This document shows positions 10,020 to 19,579 of a DNA stretch of 64,000 nt, in pieces; position 1 is the stretch's first letter; the number at the start of each line of letters is the position of its first letter. Below the pieces are notes generated by a model. The model did no database searches. It was given only the letters and a program-made list of their open reading frames with translations, and was not told the origin of the DNA. The DNA comes from CAITWD01 sp963842065 (GTDB taxonomy: Bacteria > Actinomycetota > Thermoleophilia > Miltoncostaeales > Miltoncostaeaceae): contig CAWJEW010000008.1 of NCBI GenBank assembly GCA_963842065.1, positions 1 through 64,000 of the forward strand, read 5' to 3'. The position numbers and the translations under genes were made by a program.

Positions 10020-10257
10020 CCCCCGAGCACTTGGAGGAGCAGTTGGCTTCCAATCGAGCGAACCGGGACGAACAGACCGCCATCCACGCGACCCCGTGAG
10101 ATCGAGGCTTTGGGGGACTTCGCCGGACTGCGCCTGCTCTACCTGCAGTGCCACTTCGAGCTCAACACGCTCGCCTTTGCACGAGCGGGAGCCCAGGTTT
10201 CCGGGTGGACTTCTCTGCACCGGCCATCGAAGACGCCACGAAACGCGCCGGTCTTGC
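10016..10257 (+). pseudogene. class I methyltransferase, 5' fragment
   Basis: Translation from ATG 10016 gives MTPEHLEEQLASNRANRDEQTAIH, a start seen in actinobacterial methyltransferases. After a gap and frameshift follow EIEALGDFAGLRLLYLQCHF, motif I (HFELNTLAFARAGA) and VDFSAPAIEDATK. The rest of the enzyme is absent and the sequence runs into the convergent kinase gene. The start overlaps the amidotransferase stop codon, so they were one operon before truncation. Confidence 0.55.
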
Positions 10258-10303
10258 GGGGAACTCAACGCCAGCGGTCACCATCCGTTGGCACAAGGGA
10301 ATG

Positions 10304-11193
10304 TCAGGTGCGGTAGAAGGGGGCCAGGGTCCGCCGCAGGTAGCTGATTGCCTGCTGGGCCGTAGAACTCGCTCGGGCCGCCGAGATGGGCGATGGTGCT
10401 GAGCACCTCGCGCAAGTAACAGGAGCGGCATGCGTTCAGTCCAGCCCGGCGGGGAGGGGTTCAGATCTTGGTAACAAGTGAAGAAGTGCTCTGATTCAGG
10501 CGGCCGTAGTTCGTCGCACCAAAGCATGGACAGGTCGACCTCGGCCCAGGTGTAGGACACGGCGGGGTCGATAACCACGAGGCGACCGTCGCGCCCACCG
10601 AGCATGTTGAATGAATGGAGGTCACCGTGAGTCAGGACCGCTGGCATTTCAGGGACGATCTCGGGCAGGCGGTCGCACAAGTGCTCGATGGCGCGTCGGT
10701 CCGCTGGTTCTAGAGCCTGATCGGTGAGGGGTTCCGAGAGGTAGCGCAGGAGGCGGTGCTCGGCGAAGAAGGCGTGACCGTTCTCGGTCCAGGTGTTGTG
10801 CTGGGGGAGCCAGCCGAGGTAGCCGTCGCGGTGCCAACCGAAGCGGTCATGGACCGTGCCACGGTGGAGCTCGGCGAGGTCGTGGGCGAAAGTCTCCCAG
10901 GCGGCTCGGCTGTCGTCCCGGGGGCCGAGCGCCTCCAGCACGAGCATGCTTCGCGTGACGGCCAGCACCTCCGCTGTTTGTACGTTCCCGGTGGCTCTGA
11001 GGACGTTGAGGCCATCGGCTTCGACGGCGAAGAGGTCCTTCGGCACGTCGAAGGACGTCTTTACGACGATCCGGGAACCGTCGTGATATCTGACGAGCCA
11101 CACGTCGCCGACGATCCCAATGGAAATGCTCTTGATCGAGACGATGCCCTGTCCACGGCCGAGCAGACTGAGCTCGTGCCTGATGCTGCTCAT
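10304..11193 (-). CDS. phosphotransferase, APH/fructosamine-kinase-like, frameshifted near 3' end
   Basis: The protein is a kinase of the APH/fructosamine-3-kinase superfamily. The N-lobe lysine (IVVKTSF), the Brenner motif LTHGDLHSFNML and LVVIDPAV are all readable, followed by EVDLSMLW. ATG 11193 (MSSIRHELSLLG) is preferred over an upstream ATG at 11253. Near 10430 the frame is lost. The expected ending (LREVLSTIAHLGG, then YLRRTLAPFYRT) continues in other frames to a TGA at 10304-10306, so two indels separate the last 50 residues. The substrate is unknown. Confidence 0.7.
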
Positions 11194-11473
11194 CGGGGGC
11201 ACCTGCCCTGCGGCGGGTACTCGCGAGAGTACGCCATGCCTGTTTTTCGCCACGACGCGGACGATACATCCCAGCCTTTCCGCGACCCCACAGCGATTGA
11301 ACGAGAGCTCTGAGGTACGTCAGGGGCACCGTCCGGATCGAGATGACCAGGCGGAGGACTGTCACGATCACGACCATTGGGCCGTCACAGCAGGCTGGCG
11401 TGTCCACCGCTATGGAGCGGTTGGCGGGTCCCTGGTATGAAACATAGCGTCGCCTGGGTCGCGGGAAGGACCG

Positions 11474-11950
11474 ATGCCTCAATCTGAGAGCCAAGCTTCG
11501 GAGAATGAGTCCACCGCGCAGTTCACCGAGATGGCCTGGATCAAGTTCCTCGGCATCGAACCACTCGACGCGTCGGAGGGACGGGCGGTCATCCGGCTCG
11601 ATCCTGAGCCGGTCCACCTCAACCACAACGGCACGGTGAACGCGCCGATCCTCTACGCCTTGGCCGAAGTGGCAGGAGCGGGAGCGGTGGTCGCCGGAAT
11701 GTTGGAACTGGCGGCTCGGTCCTACACGGTGGTCAAGCGCGCGTCGATCGAGTATCTGGCACCGGCTCGGGGGGCAGTCGTAGCCACCGGGGAGATCCCG
11801 GTCGAAGTGTTCAGTGCCGCACGAACACTGGTTGAAGCCGGCGAGGCGGCCGAGGTGGAGGTTCCGGTTGACGTGTGCGACTCGACCGGCACCGTGGCCG
11901 CACGATCCGTCCTTGTCATCGCGGTCCGACCGAGGCGTAGTCCGGGGTGA
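11474..11950 (+). CDS. hotdog-fold thioesterase (PaaI/DUF4442-like)
   Basis: This 158-residue protein has a hotdog fold. The central helix segment HLNHNGTVNAPILYALAE precedes the strand run VVKRASIEYLAPARG, as in PaaI-type acyl-CoA thioesterases and DUF4442 proteins. It probably hydrolyses acyl- or aryl-CoA esters in the cytoplasm. A GGAAGG-like ribosome site precedes ATG 11474. It is not clearly part of an operon. Confidence 0.75.
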   Translation: MPQSESQASENESTAQFTEMAWIKFLGIEPLDASEGRAVIRLDPEPVHLNHNGTVNAPILYALAEVAGAGAVVAGMLELAARSYTVVKRASIEYLAPARGAVVATGEIPVEVFSAARTLVEAGEAAEVEVPVDVCDSTGTVAARSVLVIAVRPRRSPG

Positions 11951-12089
11951 CCAGGATCGGCTGCGATCTCAGTGCGGAGCGGTCCGTCGGGTCCGCAGCC
12001 CGTAAAGCGAGCTGACATCCGAGGTCATGGAGCCGGCGGCGAGTCCACGTGGCATTGGTCCCGATGAGGGATCCTCTTACAGGGCACGG

Positions 12090-13067
12090 CTATCGCGAGG
12101 TGTAAGGCCAGGTCGAGGTTACGTGGTAGCCCTTTGCGCCCACTGTCTTCGCGAGCAGGCTGCGCAGGTCCTGACCAGCTTTGAGACTGTTGAGGGCGTG
12201 GCGGAAGTCGTAACGCGGAGCCCAACCCAGCACACTTCGCGCTCGACTGTTGACGTACACGCGATCGATGGTCGGAAACATCCGCCAGCCGAGCTCGGAA
12301 TAGACGGTGTCGTAGTCGGGAAAGTACCGACGTACAACGGCGGGAGCGTCTGCGCGCAGTTCGGCAAGGTCGTGGGGCTCGAAGGGCGAGGTGGCGCTGA
12401 CGATGTACCGGCCGAAGCCGATCTCGGGGGCGCGATCTATGGCAAGACGGTGGGCGCTGACCACGTCCTCTAGGTCGACCCTGCGATACAGAAGCTCATT
12501 GGCCTTCACGTTGGCATCCTCGTAGGTCGCCCGAACCTCGTCGAGATCGTCCCCCTCCGGAAAGAACCTGGAGGTGCGCAGAACGACACACGGCAGCCCG
12601 TGATTACGGGAAACGAGCTCACAGAGGTCTTCGGCCGCCGACTTTGTAACGCCGTAGACGTTACGAGGGACCGGCACCATGTCCTCGGTGACCCACGTTG
12701 CGGGAGCGGTCACTGCAGGGGCGAGTGCCCGCCCGAAGACGCTTGTTGTACTGGTGAATACAAAGCTGCTGACGCCGGCGGCGACGGCCGCCTCTAGCAA
12801 GGTCAGCGTGCCGGTGATGTTGGTATCTACGAATGCTTGGCGTCCGTGCGAGCCGATGTGAGGCTTGTGAAGGGTTGCGCTGTGTAGGACGACGTCGGCG
12901 CCCTCCAGGCTCCGTCGAACGCAGGCGCTATCCGCTATCGAGCCCACCACGCTGGTGAATGGTGAGTCGAGCACATCAAGTCCGATGACGTCGTTGCCTT
13001 CATCGCCGAGGACGCGGACCAAGGCCTCACCAAGGTGGCCGGAACTGCCGGTGACAACAATTCTCAT
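12090..13067 (-). CDS. NAD-dependent epimerase/dehydratase (extended SDR)
   Basis: This Rossmann-fold sugar-epimerase-like enzyme has the dinucleotide motif VTGSSGHLGEAL at residues 4-15, a STTSVFG strand with the catalytic Ser/Thr, and the YGVTKSA motif holding the catalytic Tyr and Lys. ATG 13067 places the glycine motif at the usual position near the N-terminus. An ATG 36 bases upstream is less likely. The substrate is probably a nucleotide sugar or a related metabolite. No sugar-biosynthesis cluster surrounds it. Confidence 0.85.
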   Translation of the reverse strand: MRIVVTGSSGHLGEALVRVLGDEGNDVIGLDVLDSPFTSVVGSIADSACVRRSLEGADVVLHSATLHKPHIGSHGRQAFVDTNITGTLTLLEAAVAAGVSSFVFTSTTSVFGRALAPAVTAPATWVTEDMVPVPRNVYGVTKSAAEDLCELVSRNHGLPCVVLRTSRFFPEGDDLDEVRATYEDANVKANELLYRRVDLEDVVSAHRLAIDRAPEIGFGRYIVSATSPFEPHDLAELRADAPAVVRRYFPDYDTVYSELGWRMFPTIDRVYVNSRARSVLGWAPRYDFRHALNSLKAGQDLRSLLAKTVGAKGYHVTSTWPYTSR

Positions 13068-13307
13068 GATCACATACGTAGCAGGCAATCGGCGACCAGG
13101 CACATACCGCCAGGCACGCAGCTAACCCGTCTCTGTGCCGGTCAAGAATCGGCCTACGACGATGGCCGATCCGGCGCTGGACGCGTCCCCCAGCACCGAT
13201 TGCCGTTCGCGGGACGGGCGGAGCGTGATGTTGAGATCGGCCATCTTTAGCGCACTGCGGCAACCACGACATCTGGCGGGCGTGGTCGGGCGGCTCGCTC
13301 GCTACGT

Positions 13308-14054
13308 CTAGTGGCTCGCGTTCCAGACCGCCCGGTCGTGGCTGAAGTAGACGCGACGCGGCTCTAGTTCGATGAGTCGCGCCGCCGATGACAGGTATCG
13401 GGCGGGGTCCGGCGGCGGGTCGTCTTCGGGTGCAGCGCCGGTCGTTCGGATGTACTCGTACTCCGCCTTGCAGTAGATCGCTTGCCCGGCGAGTGCGACG
13501 GTCCCGCTTGGGGTGTCGATGACCAGTGATTGGTGTCCGGGCGTATGACCTGGCGTCGACATCACGCGGACGCCGCTCGCAACTTGGGTGTCGCCATCGA
13601 CGACGGCGTAATCGGCACCTTCGAAGTCCACCCACTCCGGTACGGTGTAGTTGGGTCGTCGGGCGGCTTCGTATTCGGGGGCCTGGACGTAGATCGGCAG
13701 GCCGGGGAATTTCATGTTGTTGCCGCAGTGGTCGAAATGGAGATGGGAGTTGACGACGAGTCGAACGTCGTCGACGCGGTGGCCGTGCGCTTCGAGCGCG
13801 GCTTCGATCGGGCGGTGAACGACTTGGTAGTAGCTGTCGAGGTGCTCGTTGCCGCGGCCGATCCCCGTTTCGTACAGGAGGAGTCCCGTTTGGTGGCGAA
13901 GCGCGAACGCGAAGACTTCGCCAGTCTGCCCGCTCAGAGGGTGGGTGTCTGGAAACGTTACGTCTGCGAGATGAAGCGGTATCACATCCTCAAGGGCGAA
14001 CTGCGGCATCTTCAAAGCGTACGACAGGAGACGGCGTCGCATGGAGGATTCCAA
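13308..14054 (-). CDS. MBL-fold metallo-hydrolase (lactonase-like)
   Basis: This metallo-beta-lactamase-fold protein has the HxHxDH zinc motif (NSHLHFDHCG), the downstream STPGHTPGHQ histidine, the bridging Asp position and the late FSHDRAVW histidine. The pattern matches the N-acyl-homoserine-lactonase-like group, which opens lactones or cleaves related esters. Three ATGs compete as start: 14054, 14042 and 14009. The conserved region begins with LEDVIPLHLADVTF. It may act in quorum quenching, but this is only an inference. Confidence 0.8.
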   Translation of the reverse strand: MESSMRRRLLSYALKMPQFALEDVIPLHLADVTFPDTHPLSGQTGEVFAFALRHQTGLLLYETGIGRGNEHLDSYYQVVHRPIEAALEAHGHRVDDVRLVVNSHLHFDHCGNNMKFPGLPIYVQAPEYEAARRPNYTVPEWVDFEGADYAVVDGDTQVASGVRVMSTPGHTPGHQSLVIDTPSGTVALAGQAIYCKAEYEYIRTTGAAPEDDPPPDPARYLSSAARLIELEPRRVYFSHDRAVWNASH

Positions 14055-14074
14055 CTAGGCCCGCTGCGGCATCC

Positions 14075-14419
14075 TCAACCAATACAGAATTCGTTGCCCT
14101 CAGGGTCCAGCATCACGGTCCAACTTGTACCGTTGCCTTCGCGGTGTTCAACCCTTTGAGCACCAAGTTCGATCAACCGGTCTACCTCGTTCTCAGGGTT
14201 CCTAGAGGCAAGGTCAATATGCATTCGGCTCTTTGCGGTCTTGGGTTCGGGAACCTGCCAAAGCAAGGTTCCCCGAACTCCACGCTCATCTGGAGCTGCC
14301 AAGGCTGCGAAGTCGTTTTGCACCGTGAGCGGTACATAGCCGGTCACTTCTGACCAGAATGCTGACAGAAGCCGAGGATCGGCACAGTCGAAAGTTACGT
14401 ACTTGATGAATGATGGCAT
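14075..14419 (-). CDS. VOC-family (glyoxalase/bleomycin-resistance-like) protein
   Basis: This is a 114-residue single-module vicinal-oxygen-chelate protein. Conserved positions include FIKYVTFDCADP at the start, KSRMHIDLA in the middle and the ending MLDPEGNEFCIG with the metal-binding Glu. Such proteins bind or modify small molecules with a divalent metal as dimers. It lies 20 bases downstream of the MBL hydrolase end on the same strand side, but each gene appears independent. Confidence 0.8.
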   Translation of the reverse strand: MPSFIKYVTFDCADPRLLSAFWSEVTGYVPLTVQNDFAALAAPDERGVRGTLLWQVPEPKTAKSRMHIDLASRNPENEVDRLIELGAQRVEHREGNGTSWTVMLDPEGNEFCIG

Positions 14420-14606
14420 CGGTCAAGATCTCCAGTTGAGATGATGCCAAGAATCTACGACACCAGCAGCGAGCTGACAGTAGCCGACAGATTGACGACT
14501 GGCCCTATTCTGCCCACTGAGGGACCTGTCTTCGGGTCTATTGATCTGGCGCACCTTCTCAGTTGTCCGCAGGGGATGGGCAATCGGACGCGGTGACCTC
14601 GAACTG

Positions 14607-15545
14607 CTATTCCTTCAGTAGATCGATGACGCTCGACATCGCATCGAGGTCCTTCTCGAACACGGTTATGTAGGAGACGCCGAGTTGATCGCGTTGCTGG
14701 CGGAGCTGGTCTGTGATTTCATCCGCAGTGCCGATGAGTCCGTAAGGTGAAGTCAGGAGGTCGTCAACGCTCAGTGAGGGCAATAGTGGCTGTAGGGCTT
14801 GTGCGGTCAGCCGACGGTCGTCGGTGAGCGTGACACCCTGCACCAGCGTGCTCAACTCAAGATGATTGAAGCGGTCGCCAGCCGCAGCGCGCACCCATCC
14901 AATCTGCGTCTGGAGCCCGGCACGCGTGAAGTGGTCTGGGTTCACATCCCGCGTGCCTTCGACCTGACTAAAGCCTGTGAAGCTCACGATGTCGGCATAT
15001 CGAGCTGCCGTGGACAGGACTCGACGTCCGTTTCCCCCAATGAGCAGGGGCAACGGCTTCTGGCTCGGCTCGGGAAAGCACCGCACCCCATCGAGCTTGT
15101 AATGATCGCCAGAGAAGTCGAGCGTCTCTCCGTCCCAGAGACGTCGGATGACCTCCGCCGCTTCCCCCAGGCGCGCCACACGCGTGCCCGGTGGATCGTA
15201 GGAGAGGCCAGCTCTGTCGTACTCGAACTTCATGTGGCCCGCTCCCAAGCCCAGTTCCAAGCGCCCGTCCGTCAAGAGGTCCACCGTCGCGGCTTCTCTG
15301 GCGAGTACGACGGGATGGCGGAAGTCGTTATTGAGCACGAGGGTGCCAACTCGGATTCGGCTGGTGGCCTCGGCAGCGACGACCAATGATGTCAGTGGCG
15401 CCAGCATCCCATCGACAAGATGGTCGGCCGTCAGAAGCGTGTCGAACCCAGCCGATTCTGCCAACTTGGACTTCTTGCGCCACTCCTTACGTGTTGCCGC
15501 TCCCCAGATCGAAACCCCAAATCGGAACGGGCGATCCGTCGCCAT
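14607..15545 (-). CDS. LLM-class F420-dependent oxidoreductase
   Basis: This is a luciferase-like TIM-barrel oxidoreductase. The sequence carries SIWGAATRKEW, LLTADHL, RIRVGTLVLNNDFRHP, DLLTDGRLELGLGAG and FPEPSQKPLPLLIGG. These are typical of the TIGR03621-type actinobacterial F420 enzymes. ATG 15545 (MATDRPFRFG) gives the normal N-terminus; two ATGs lie shortly upstream. It probably uses coenzyme F420 to oxidise or reduce a small substrate. F420 use agrees with an actinobacterial host. Confidence 0.85.
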   Translation of the reverse strand: MATDRPFRFGVSIWGAATRKEWRKKSKLAESAGFDTLLTADHLVDGMLAPLTSLVVAAEATSRIRVGTLVLNNDFRHPVVLAREAATVDLLTDGRLELGLGAGHMKFEYDRAGLSYDPPGTRVARLGEAAEVIRRLWDGETLDFSGDHYKLDGVRCFPEPSQKPLPLLIGGNGRRVLSTAARYADIVSFTGFSQVEGTRDVNPDHFTRAGLQTQIGWVRAAAGDRFNHLELSTLVQGVTLTDDRRLTAQALQPLLPSLSVDDLLTSPYGLIGTADEITDQLRQQRDQLGVSYITVFEKDLDAMSSVIDLLKE

Positions 15546-15653
15546 GGAGGTCATCGTCTCCATGGTTGCATACCGGGCTACGGGAGGCTCTTGGACGGGC
15601 AATCAGGGGTTCCCGTAACGGGATCGGCGATCGGCCTAACGCAGATCCGCCGG

Positions 15654-16061
15654 CTACGACAGGGCCGCCTCGATTAGGACAGGCAATCGAACGTCGGCGA
15701 GCTGCAACCCGAGTGCCTCTTCCGCGTTGACCCACGCAAGAGCGTCGTGCTCATCAGAGGCGTCGTTCGAAGGTTGACCCGTCCATTCGTCGACCAGCCA
15801 GACATCCATTCGGAAATCGGATCCCTGGACGTGAGCAAACGGTTCGGTCGTTGGTGGCGTTATTTGGATGCCGAGTTCTTCCCGGAGCTCACGGGTGAGC
15901 GCCTGTGGTGGCTGCTCGTGATCTTCGACATGTCCTCCGGGCAGGTCCCAGGTGTCGGGGTACCAGCGACGCTGAGGTGAGCGGTGGCAGAGAAGAACGC
16001 GACCCTTCTGGCGGAGAAGTCCAGCGACAACTCGGTGGTCAGGATTCGCTTGGTCGGACAC
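15654..16061 (-). CDS. NUDIX hydrolase
   Basis: This approximately 135-residue protein has a perfect Nudix box: GHVEDHE, seven residues later RELREELGI. It hydrolyses nucleoside diphosphate derivatives using Mg2+. The preceding GLLRQKGRVLLCHRS strand and WDLPGGH fit the MutT-like group. GTG 16061 is chosen because the conserved fold starts immediately after it. The open frame continues upstream without any recognisable protein sequence. Confidence 0.8.
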   Translation of the reverse strand: MSDQANPDHRVVAGLLRQKGRVLLCHRSPQRRWYPDTWDLPGGHVEDHEQPPQALTRELREELGIQITPPTTEPFAHVQGSDFRMDVWLVDEWTGQPSNDASDEHDALAWVNAEEALGLQLADVRLPVLIEAALS

Positions 16062-16322
16062 CTCGACATTATGCCAGAGTCGACTATCCGCACCGTAGGC
16101 GGCGGCGCCAACGACGTTCGCTTCCTCTGAATAGTCAACCTCTGGCGTCTCGGTGGCCGATCCTCCGGGAGCAGCAAAAGCGATCCGTCTGCTGCACGCA
16201 CGCATCCCGCCGATCTGTGCACGTCGAACCCAAGGACACGCGATGGCGTTCGACCTCCGCGCCTGGAAGAAGTAGCTATCGAGTCCGGGGTTCCCGTTCC
16301 ACGACCCGCCCATCCGTACTAT

Positions 16323-16673
16323 CTACAGATAGGCGGCAGCTCCATCGCCAAAGAATGTGAACGGCTTTCGGCCTGATTCGAATGGTTGCGGTCCACCAAT
16401 CAGACGATGGGTTCCGACTCCGAATGACGTTCCTTCCTTCCCATCGAAGGCGATCTCTTCGAAACCGGAATCACTGAACCAAGCTTGTATGGTCGGCGTC
16501 AGGTCCGGATCGCGTCGGCACGTGGTCCAGATGACGGTTGCGCCCTTCACTAGGAGGTGTGGGAGATGAGCCACAGTTGCGTGAACATCGAGATAGCGCA
16601 TCCTTCTTGACCATGAGGCCTGAACGTTGGATACATGCCGGCGGTCGCGTGGACTGGCAGCAAGCTCGTTCAC
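16323..16673 (-). pseudogene. methyltransferase, C-terminal fragment
   Basis: The readable part (ATVAHLPHLLVKGATVIWTT, then DLTPTIQAWFSDSGFEEIAF and FGVGTHRL) is the C-terminal third of an actinobacterial class I SAM methyltransferase. The stop is at 16323. The SAM-binding half is missing; only about 30 residues of scrambled sequence precede it before another gene's end at 16704. It is a relic. Confidence 0.55.
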
Positions 16674-16703
16674 TCCGAGCCCGCCGTCGCCCAGGAAATT
16701 GGG

Positions 16704-17270
16704 CTACCCTCCGAGGGAGCCGCTAATCGAGGTTCTTGTCGAGCTGGTTCCGAGCCGAAAGTATGGCACCGGTGATCGCGGTGCGTGGACTGGCGCTAGC
16801 GCATGCCGGCGTGTACTGCAAGGAACTCGATAGCGGCGAGTTCGCGCGAGCAGAGTCCGATACGCGTTGTGGGGAGACTCAATGTTAGCGACCAACGCCG
16901 AGGTGCGTCTGTGCTCTAGATGAGCGAGCAAGGTATGTTGTCCCGCCGGTCGAGCGCCGAATGCGACAATGACTGACTGCGATTGCATGAGACACCAGCC
17001 GGGGACGATCCGGACGTCCATCTCCTCGAGGTGCCCGCCCCGAAGAGTTGCGACGATCCGAGCCCACTTCGACGATCGCTCGACGATCTCGATCGCGGTG
17101 ACGTTGGTCTCGTACCACGGCGCCATTGTCTCCAGATCCGTGACCACCCGCCACACCTGATCGAAGGGCGCCGCAACATTGCGCTCTGCGACCACCGACC
17201 CGGGCAGGGCCGCAGCAAGCAGATGCACGCGGAGCACCGGGTCGAGCAGGTCGTCGCTGGCGTGGTTCAT
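16704..17270 (-). CDS. SRPBCC (polyketide-cyclase/START-like) protein, sigma-factor partner
   Basis: The protein has a helix-grip fold. AAPFDQVWRVVTDLETMAPWYE and the following beta strands (ARIVATLRGGHLEEMDVRIVPG) are typical of SRPBCC proteins that bind hydrophobic ligands. Its ATG at 17270 overlaps the TGA of the upstream sigma factor (ATGA, 17267-17270), so translation is probably coupled. The last 60 residues look off-frame after GARPAG and a frameshift near 16930 is likely. It may modulate or be controlled by the sigma factor. Confidence 0.65.
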   Translation of the reverse strand: MNHASDDLLDPVLRVHLLAAALPGSVVAERNVAAPFDQVWRVVTDLETMAPWYETNVTAIEIVERSSKWARIVATLRGGHLEEMDVRIVPGWCLMQSQSVIVAFGARPAGQHTLLAHLEHRRTSALVANIESPHNAYRTLLARTRRYRVPCSTRRHALAPVHAPRSPVPYFRLGTSSTRTSISGSLGG

Positions 17271-17807
17271 CGGCTCCACTCCTCCCGAAAGCGTCTCCTG
17301 GCACGGTGCAGACGTGACTTCACAGTGCCGACGGGCACCCCGAGCGTTGCGGCAATGTCGCGTTCGCTGAGTCCCTGCAAATCACTCAGTACCAGTACGG
17401 CATGGTCACGGGCCGGCAGTCGGGCCAACACGTCTGTCACCTCTAGCGCGTCAAAGTCGACCCATGCGAAGAATCGCTCTGGGTCGGTTACGCTCGCGCC
17501 ACCACGCTGGCGTCGGTTGGTGCGATCGACGCGGACAGCGATCCGAGCTGTCACCGCGCTCGCCCAGCTGATCACTGCCCTCGGGGGATCGCAGCGCAGG
17601 CAACTCTCGGAAGATGGCGAGTAGGGCCTCTTGTGCGGCGTCTTCACCCTGGGAGCCGGCGATCCGAGCCGAGATGCGGCACACAAGGGGATAGAGCGCA
17701 TCGATCAGTTCGTCGACAGCGAACCCATCGCCTCCTTGCGCTGCACGCACCAAACCCGGGTCCACCTCGGTAAAGGGACCGGGAACCTCCAGAGGGTTCC
17801 CGCGCAC
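17267..17807 (-). pseudogene. ECF-type RNA polymerase sigma factor, frameshifted
   Basis: Region 2 (DPGLVRAAQGGDGFAVDELIDALY, then EDAAQEALLAIFRELPALRS) is in one frame and region 4 (LPARDHAVLVLSDLQGLSERD, then GVPVGTVKSRLHRARRR) in another. One indel near 17590 separates them. GTG 17807 is a possible start; the frame is open further upstream into the divergent oxidoreductase. It is followed by an overlapping SRPBCC gene and faces a divergent FAD enzyme across a small palindrome. That arrangement suggests one regulatory unit. Confidence 0.65.
17781..17801. promoter_or_regulatory. perfect inverted repeat between divergent genes
   Basis: GGGAACC and GGTTCCC form 7-base arms around a 7-base spacer. 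It lies between the start of the sigma factor and the FAD enzyme (ATG 17836, ribosome site AAAGGAG). GGAAC is also the usual -35 core of ECF promoters, and it is present on both strands here. It could be a two-way ECF promoter or an operator. No clear -10 was identified. Confidence 0.4.
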
Positions 17808-17835
17808 TTTGGGTGTACGAGCGAAAGGAGCACCC

Positions 17836-18966
17836 ATGCGGTTGACCGTAGTTGGAGCTGGAGTGACGGGCCTGGTGGCCGCCATTGAGGCGGCGGAGCG
17901 GGGTTGGGAAGTTACCCTGTGCGAGGCTCGGTCGACCTTGGGCGGCCGGGCCCGGACCCTCGACGGGTCCTACCGCGCCAACCGCGGCCCCCACGCGGTA
18001 TACACCGACGGGCCATTGTGGCTGTGGCTTGAACAGCGTGGCTTGATGCCACCGAACGTGGGCGTCGGGGCTGAGACTTTGTACCGATTCGCTGGACGGG
18101 TCCAACAGCGGCCCGCTGGCATGTTCGAGGCGATTGCCGCGCTGCCCGCCAGCGCTCCCAGCGACGAGAGCTTCCGCGGGTGGCTGAGTCGTCACATCGA
18201 TGACCGTGAACTCGTCGAGGCTGTCGTCGGGCTCACATTCGTCGTCACATACGACCACGACCCGGGCCGACTGTCGGCCGATTTCGTTCACGACCGTCTT
18301 CGCCGCGGCGGCTCCCATGTCCGATATGTCCAGGGCGGCTGGGCTCGCCTGATCGATCTGCTCGCCGAGCGGGCCATCGATCTGGGCGTGGTCTTGTGCC
18401 GCGGAACCCACGTCCGCGTTGTTCCTTCCGAACCCACCATCATCGCGACCACATTGCCCGCAGCGCGCGCCGTGACGGGAGACCCGAGTCTCTGTTGGTC
18501 AGGTACCCGTACCGCACTGTTCGATTTCGGGCTCGGCCCCGCGGCATCCATCGATTGGTTCCGGGTCTTCGATCTCGACGCACGGATCTACGCCGCCCGC
18601 TATAGCGAGACGGACCCGTCACTTGCGCCCACTGGACACCACCTCATCCAAGTCGGAGCTGCTCTGGCGCCCGGCGAGCCTTTCTCCGCCGCAGTCGCGC
18701 GCGTCTACCACCTTCTCGACACAACCGCGGCGGATTGGACCGACCACCTACGGTGGAAGCGAGCGTACGAGCTCTCCAACGAGACCGGAGCCGTAGACCT
18801 CCCTGGCACCACCTGGCGTGACCGTCCCGCGGTGTTCCGCACGCGCACCCTCGCGGTCGCAACCGACGCGAGCTCGGCTCCCGGCCTATTCAGCGAAGTG
18901 GCCCACAACGCAGTGCGACACGCCATCGCGGGACTTGACGACACCAGCGGCTGCCACGCCTCATGA
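17836..18966 (+). CDS. FAD-dependent oxidoreductase (amine-oxidase/phytoene-desaturase-like)
   Basis: This approximately 376-residue flavoprotein begins with the Rossmann motif VVGAGVTGLVAAIEAAERG followed by the GG motif (STLGGRARTL). The middle includes a FAD-contact VQGGWARLIDLLAE segment, and the C-terminus has VATDASSAPG, which binds the flavin. The pattern matches NAD(P)-binding amine oxidase or carotenoid-desaturase relatives. ATG 17836 has a strong AAAGGAG. It is divergent from a sigma-factor/SRPBCC pair and is a candidate regulon member. The substrate is unknown. Confidence 0.75.
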   Translation: MRLTVVGAGVTGLVAAIEAAERGWEVTLCEARSTLGGRARTLDGSYRANRGPHAVYTDGPLWLWLEQRGLMPPNVGVGAETLYRFAGRVQQRPAGMFEAIAALPASAPSDESFRGWLSRHIDDRELVEAVVGLTFVVTYDHDPGRLSADFVHDRLRRGGSHVRYVQGGWARLIDLLAERAIDLGVVLCRGTHVRVVPSEPTIIATTLPAARAVTGDPSLCWSGTRTALFDFGLGPAASIDWFRVFDLDARIYAARYSETDPSLAPTGHHLIQVGAALAPGEPFSAAVARVYHLLDTTAADWTDHLRWKRAYELSNETGAVDLPGTTWRDRPAVFRTRTLAVATDASSAPGLFSEVAHNAVRHAIAGLDDTSGCHAS

Positions 18967-19087
18967 CGATGTCACGAACGCGGCCGGCCGCTGACGCTGC
19001 CGATCCGCCGGTCCAGCCCCAACGGAGATTCTCGGGGAGGCACGGCGAAGATGTATTGATTCCAGGCGTAAGCGAGCTGCGCTTTCG

Positions 19088-19493
19088 CTAAGGGGACGGG
19101 AACAGTTCGGCGAACATCTCCTTAGCCCGATCGGCGAACCGCTGAAGCTCGGGAAGCGGTCGTATCATCACTCTAAGCTCGGACACGAGTCCGTCGCGAT
19201 CTGTTCGGATGAAGTCGACTCCATCGATGTGACGTTCGTCGATCAATGCTTCGAAAAACAACGCGTGCTCGTTGCCGTTGCTCATTACGGTGACATAGCG
19301 AAACGAGTCGTGGAAGGCAAAAATATCGGTAGGGATTCTCAAAACGCTGGCGACCAGCTCGCGTCCGACGAAGGATTGGAACTGAATTGGCGGAAAGAGC
19401 CGCACATCGGGAGCAAGAGCATCTCGGAGAGCCTCCAGGTTCGCGAGACTCAACCGCCGCCTGAAACTTTGTCACGGGAGAGTGCCGAGGCAT
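19088..19493 (-). CDS. NTF2-like (SnoaL/nuclear transport factor 2 fold) protein, frameshifted at 5' end
   Basis: The main frame reads LEALRDALAPDVRLF, then FVGRELVASVLR and a HIDGVDFIRTDRDGLVSELRVMIRPL ending. This is an NTF2-like cone fold of the actinobacterial polyketide-cyclase-like group. The true N-terminus (MPRHSPVTKFQAAVESR, ATG 19493) is in another frame, with an indel near 19445. Such small proteins bind or isomerise hydrophobic ligands. No operon partner is evident. Confidence 0.65.
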
Positions 19494-19579
19494 AGCAAAC
19501 TTATCCTCTCAGGGTGAGTTCCGAACTGGACGCTCGTAGCCCAGAACGGAGCTCAGCTTGGTGTCGTGGATGTCACTCA

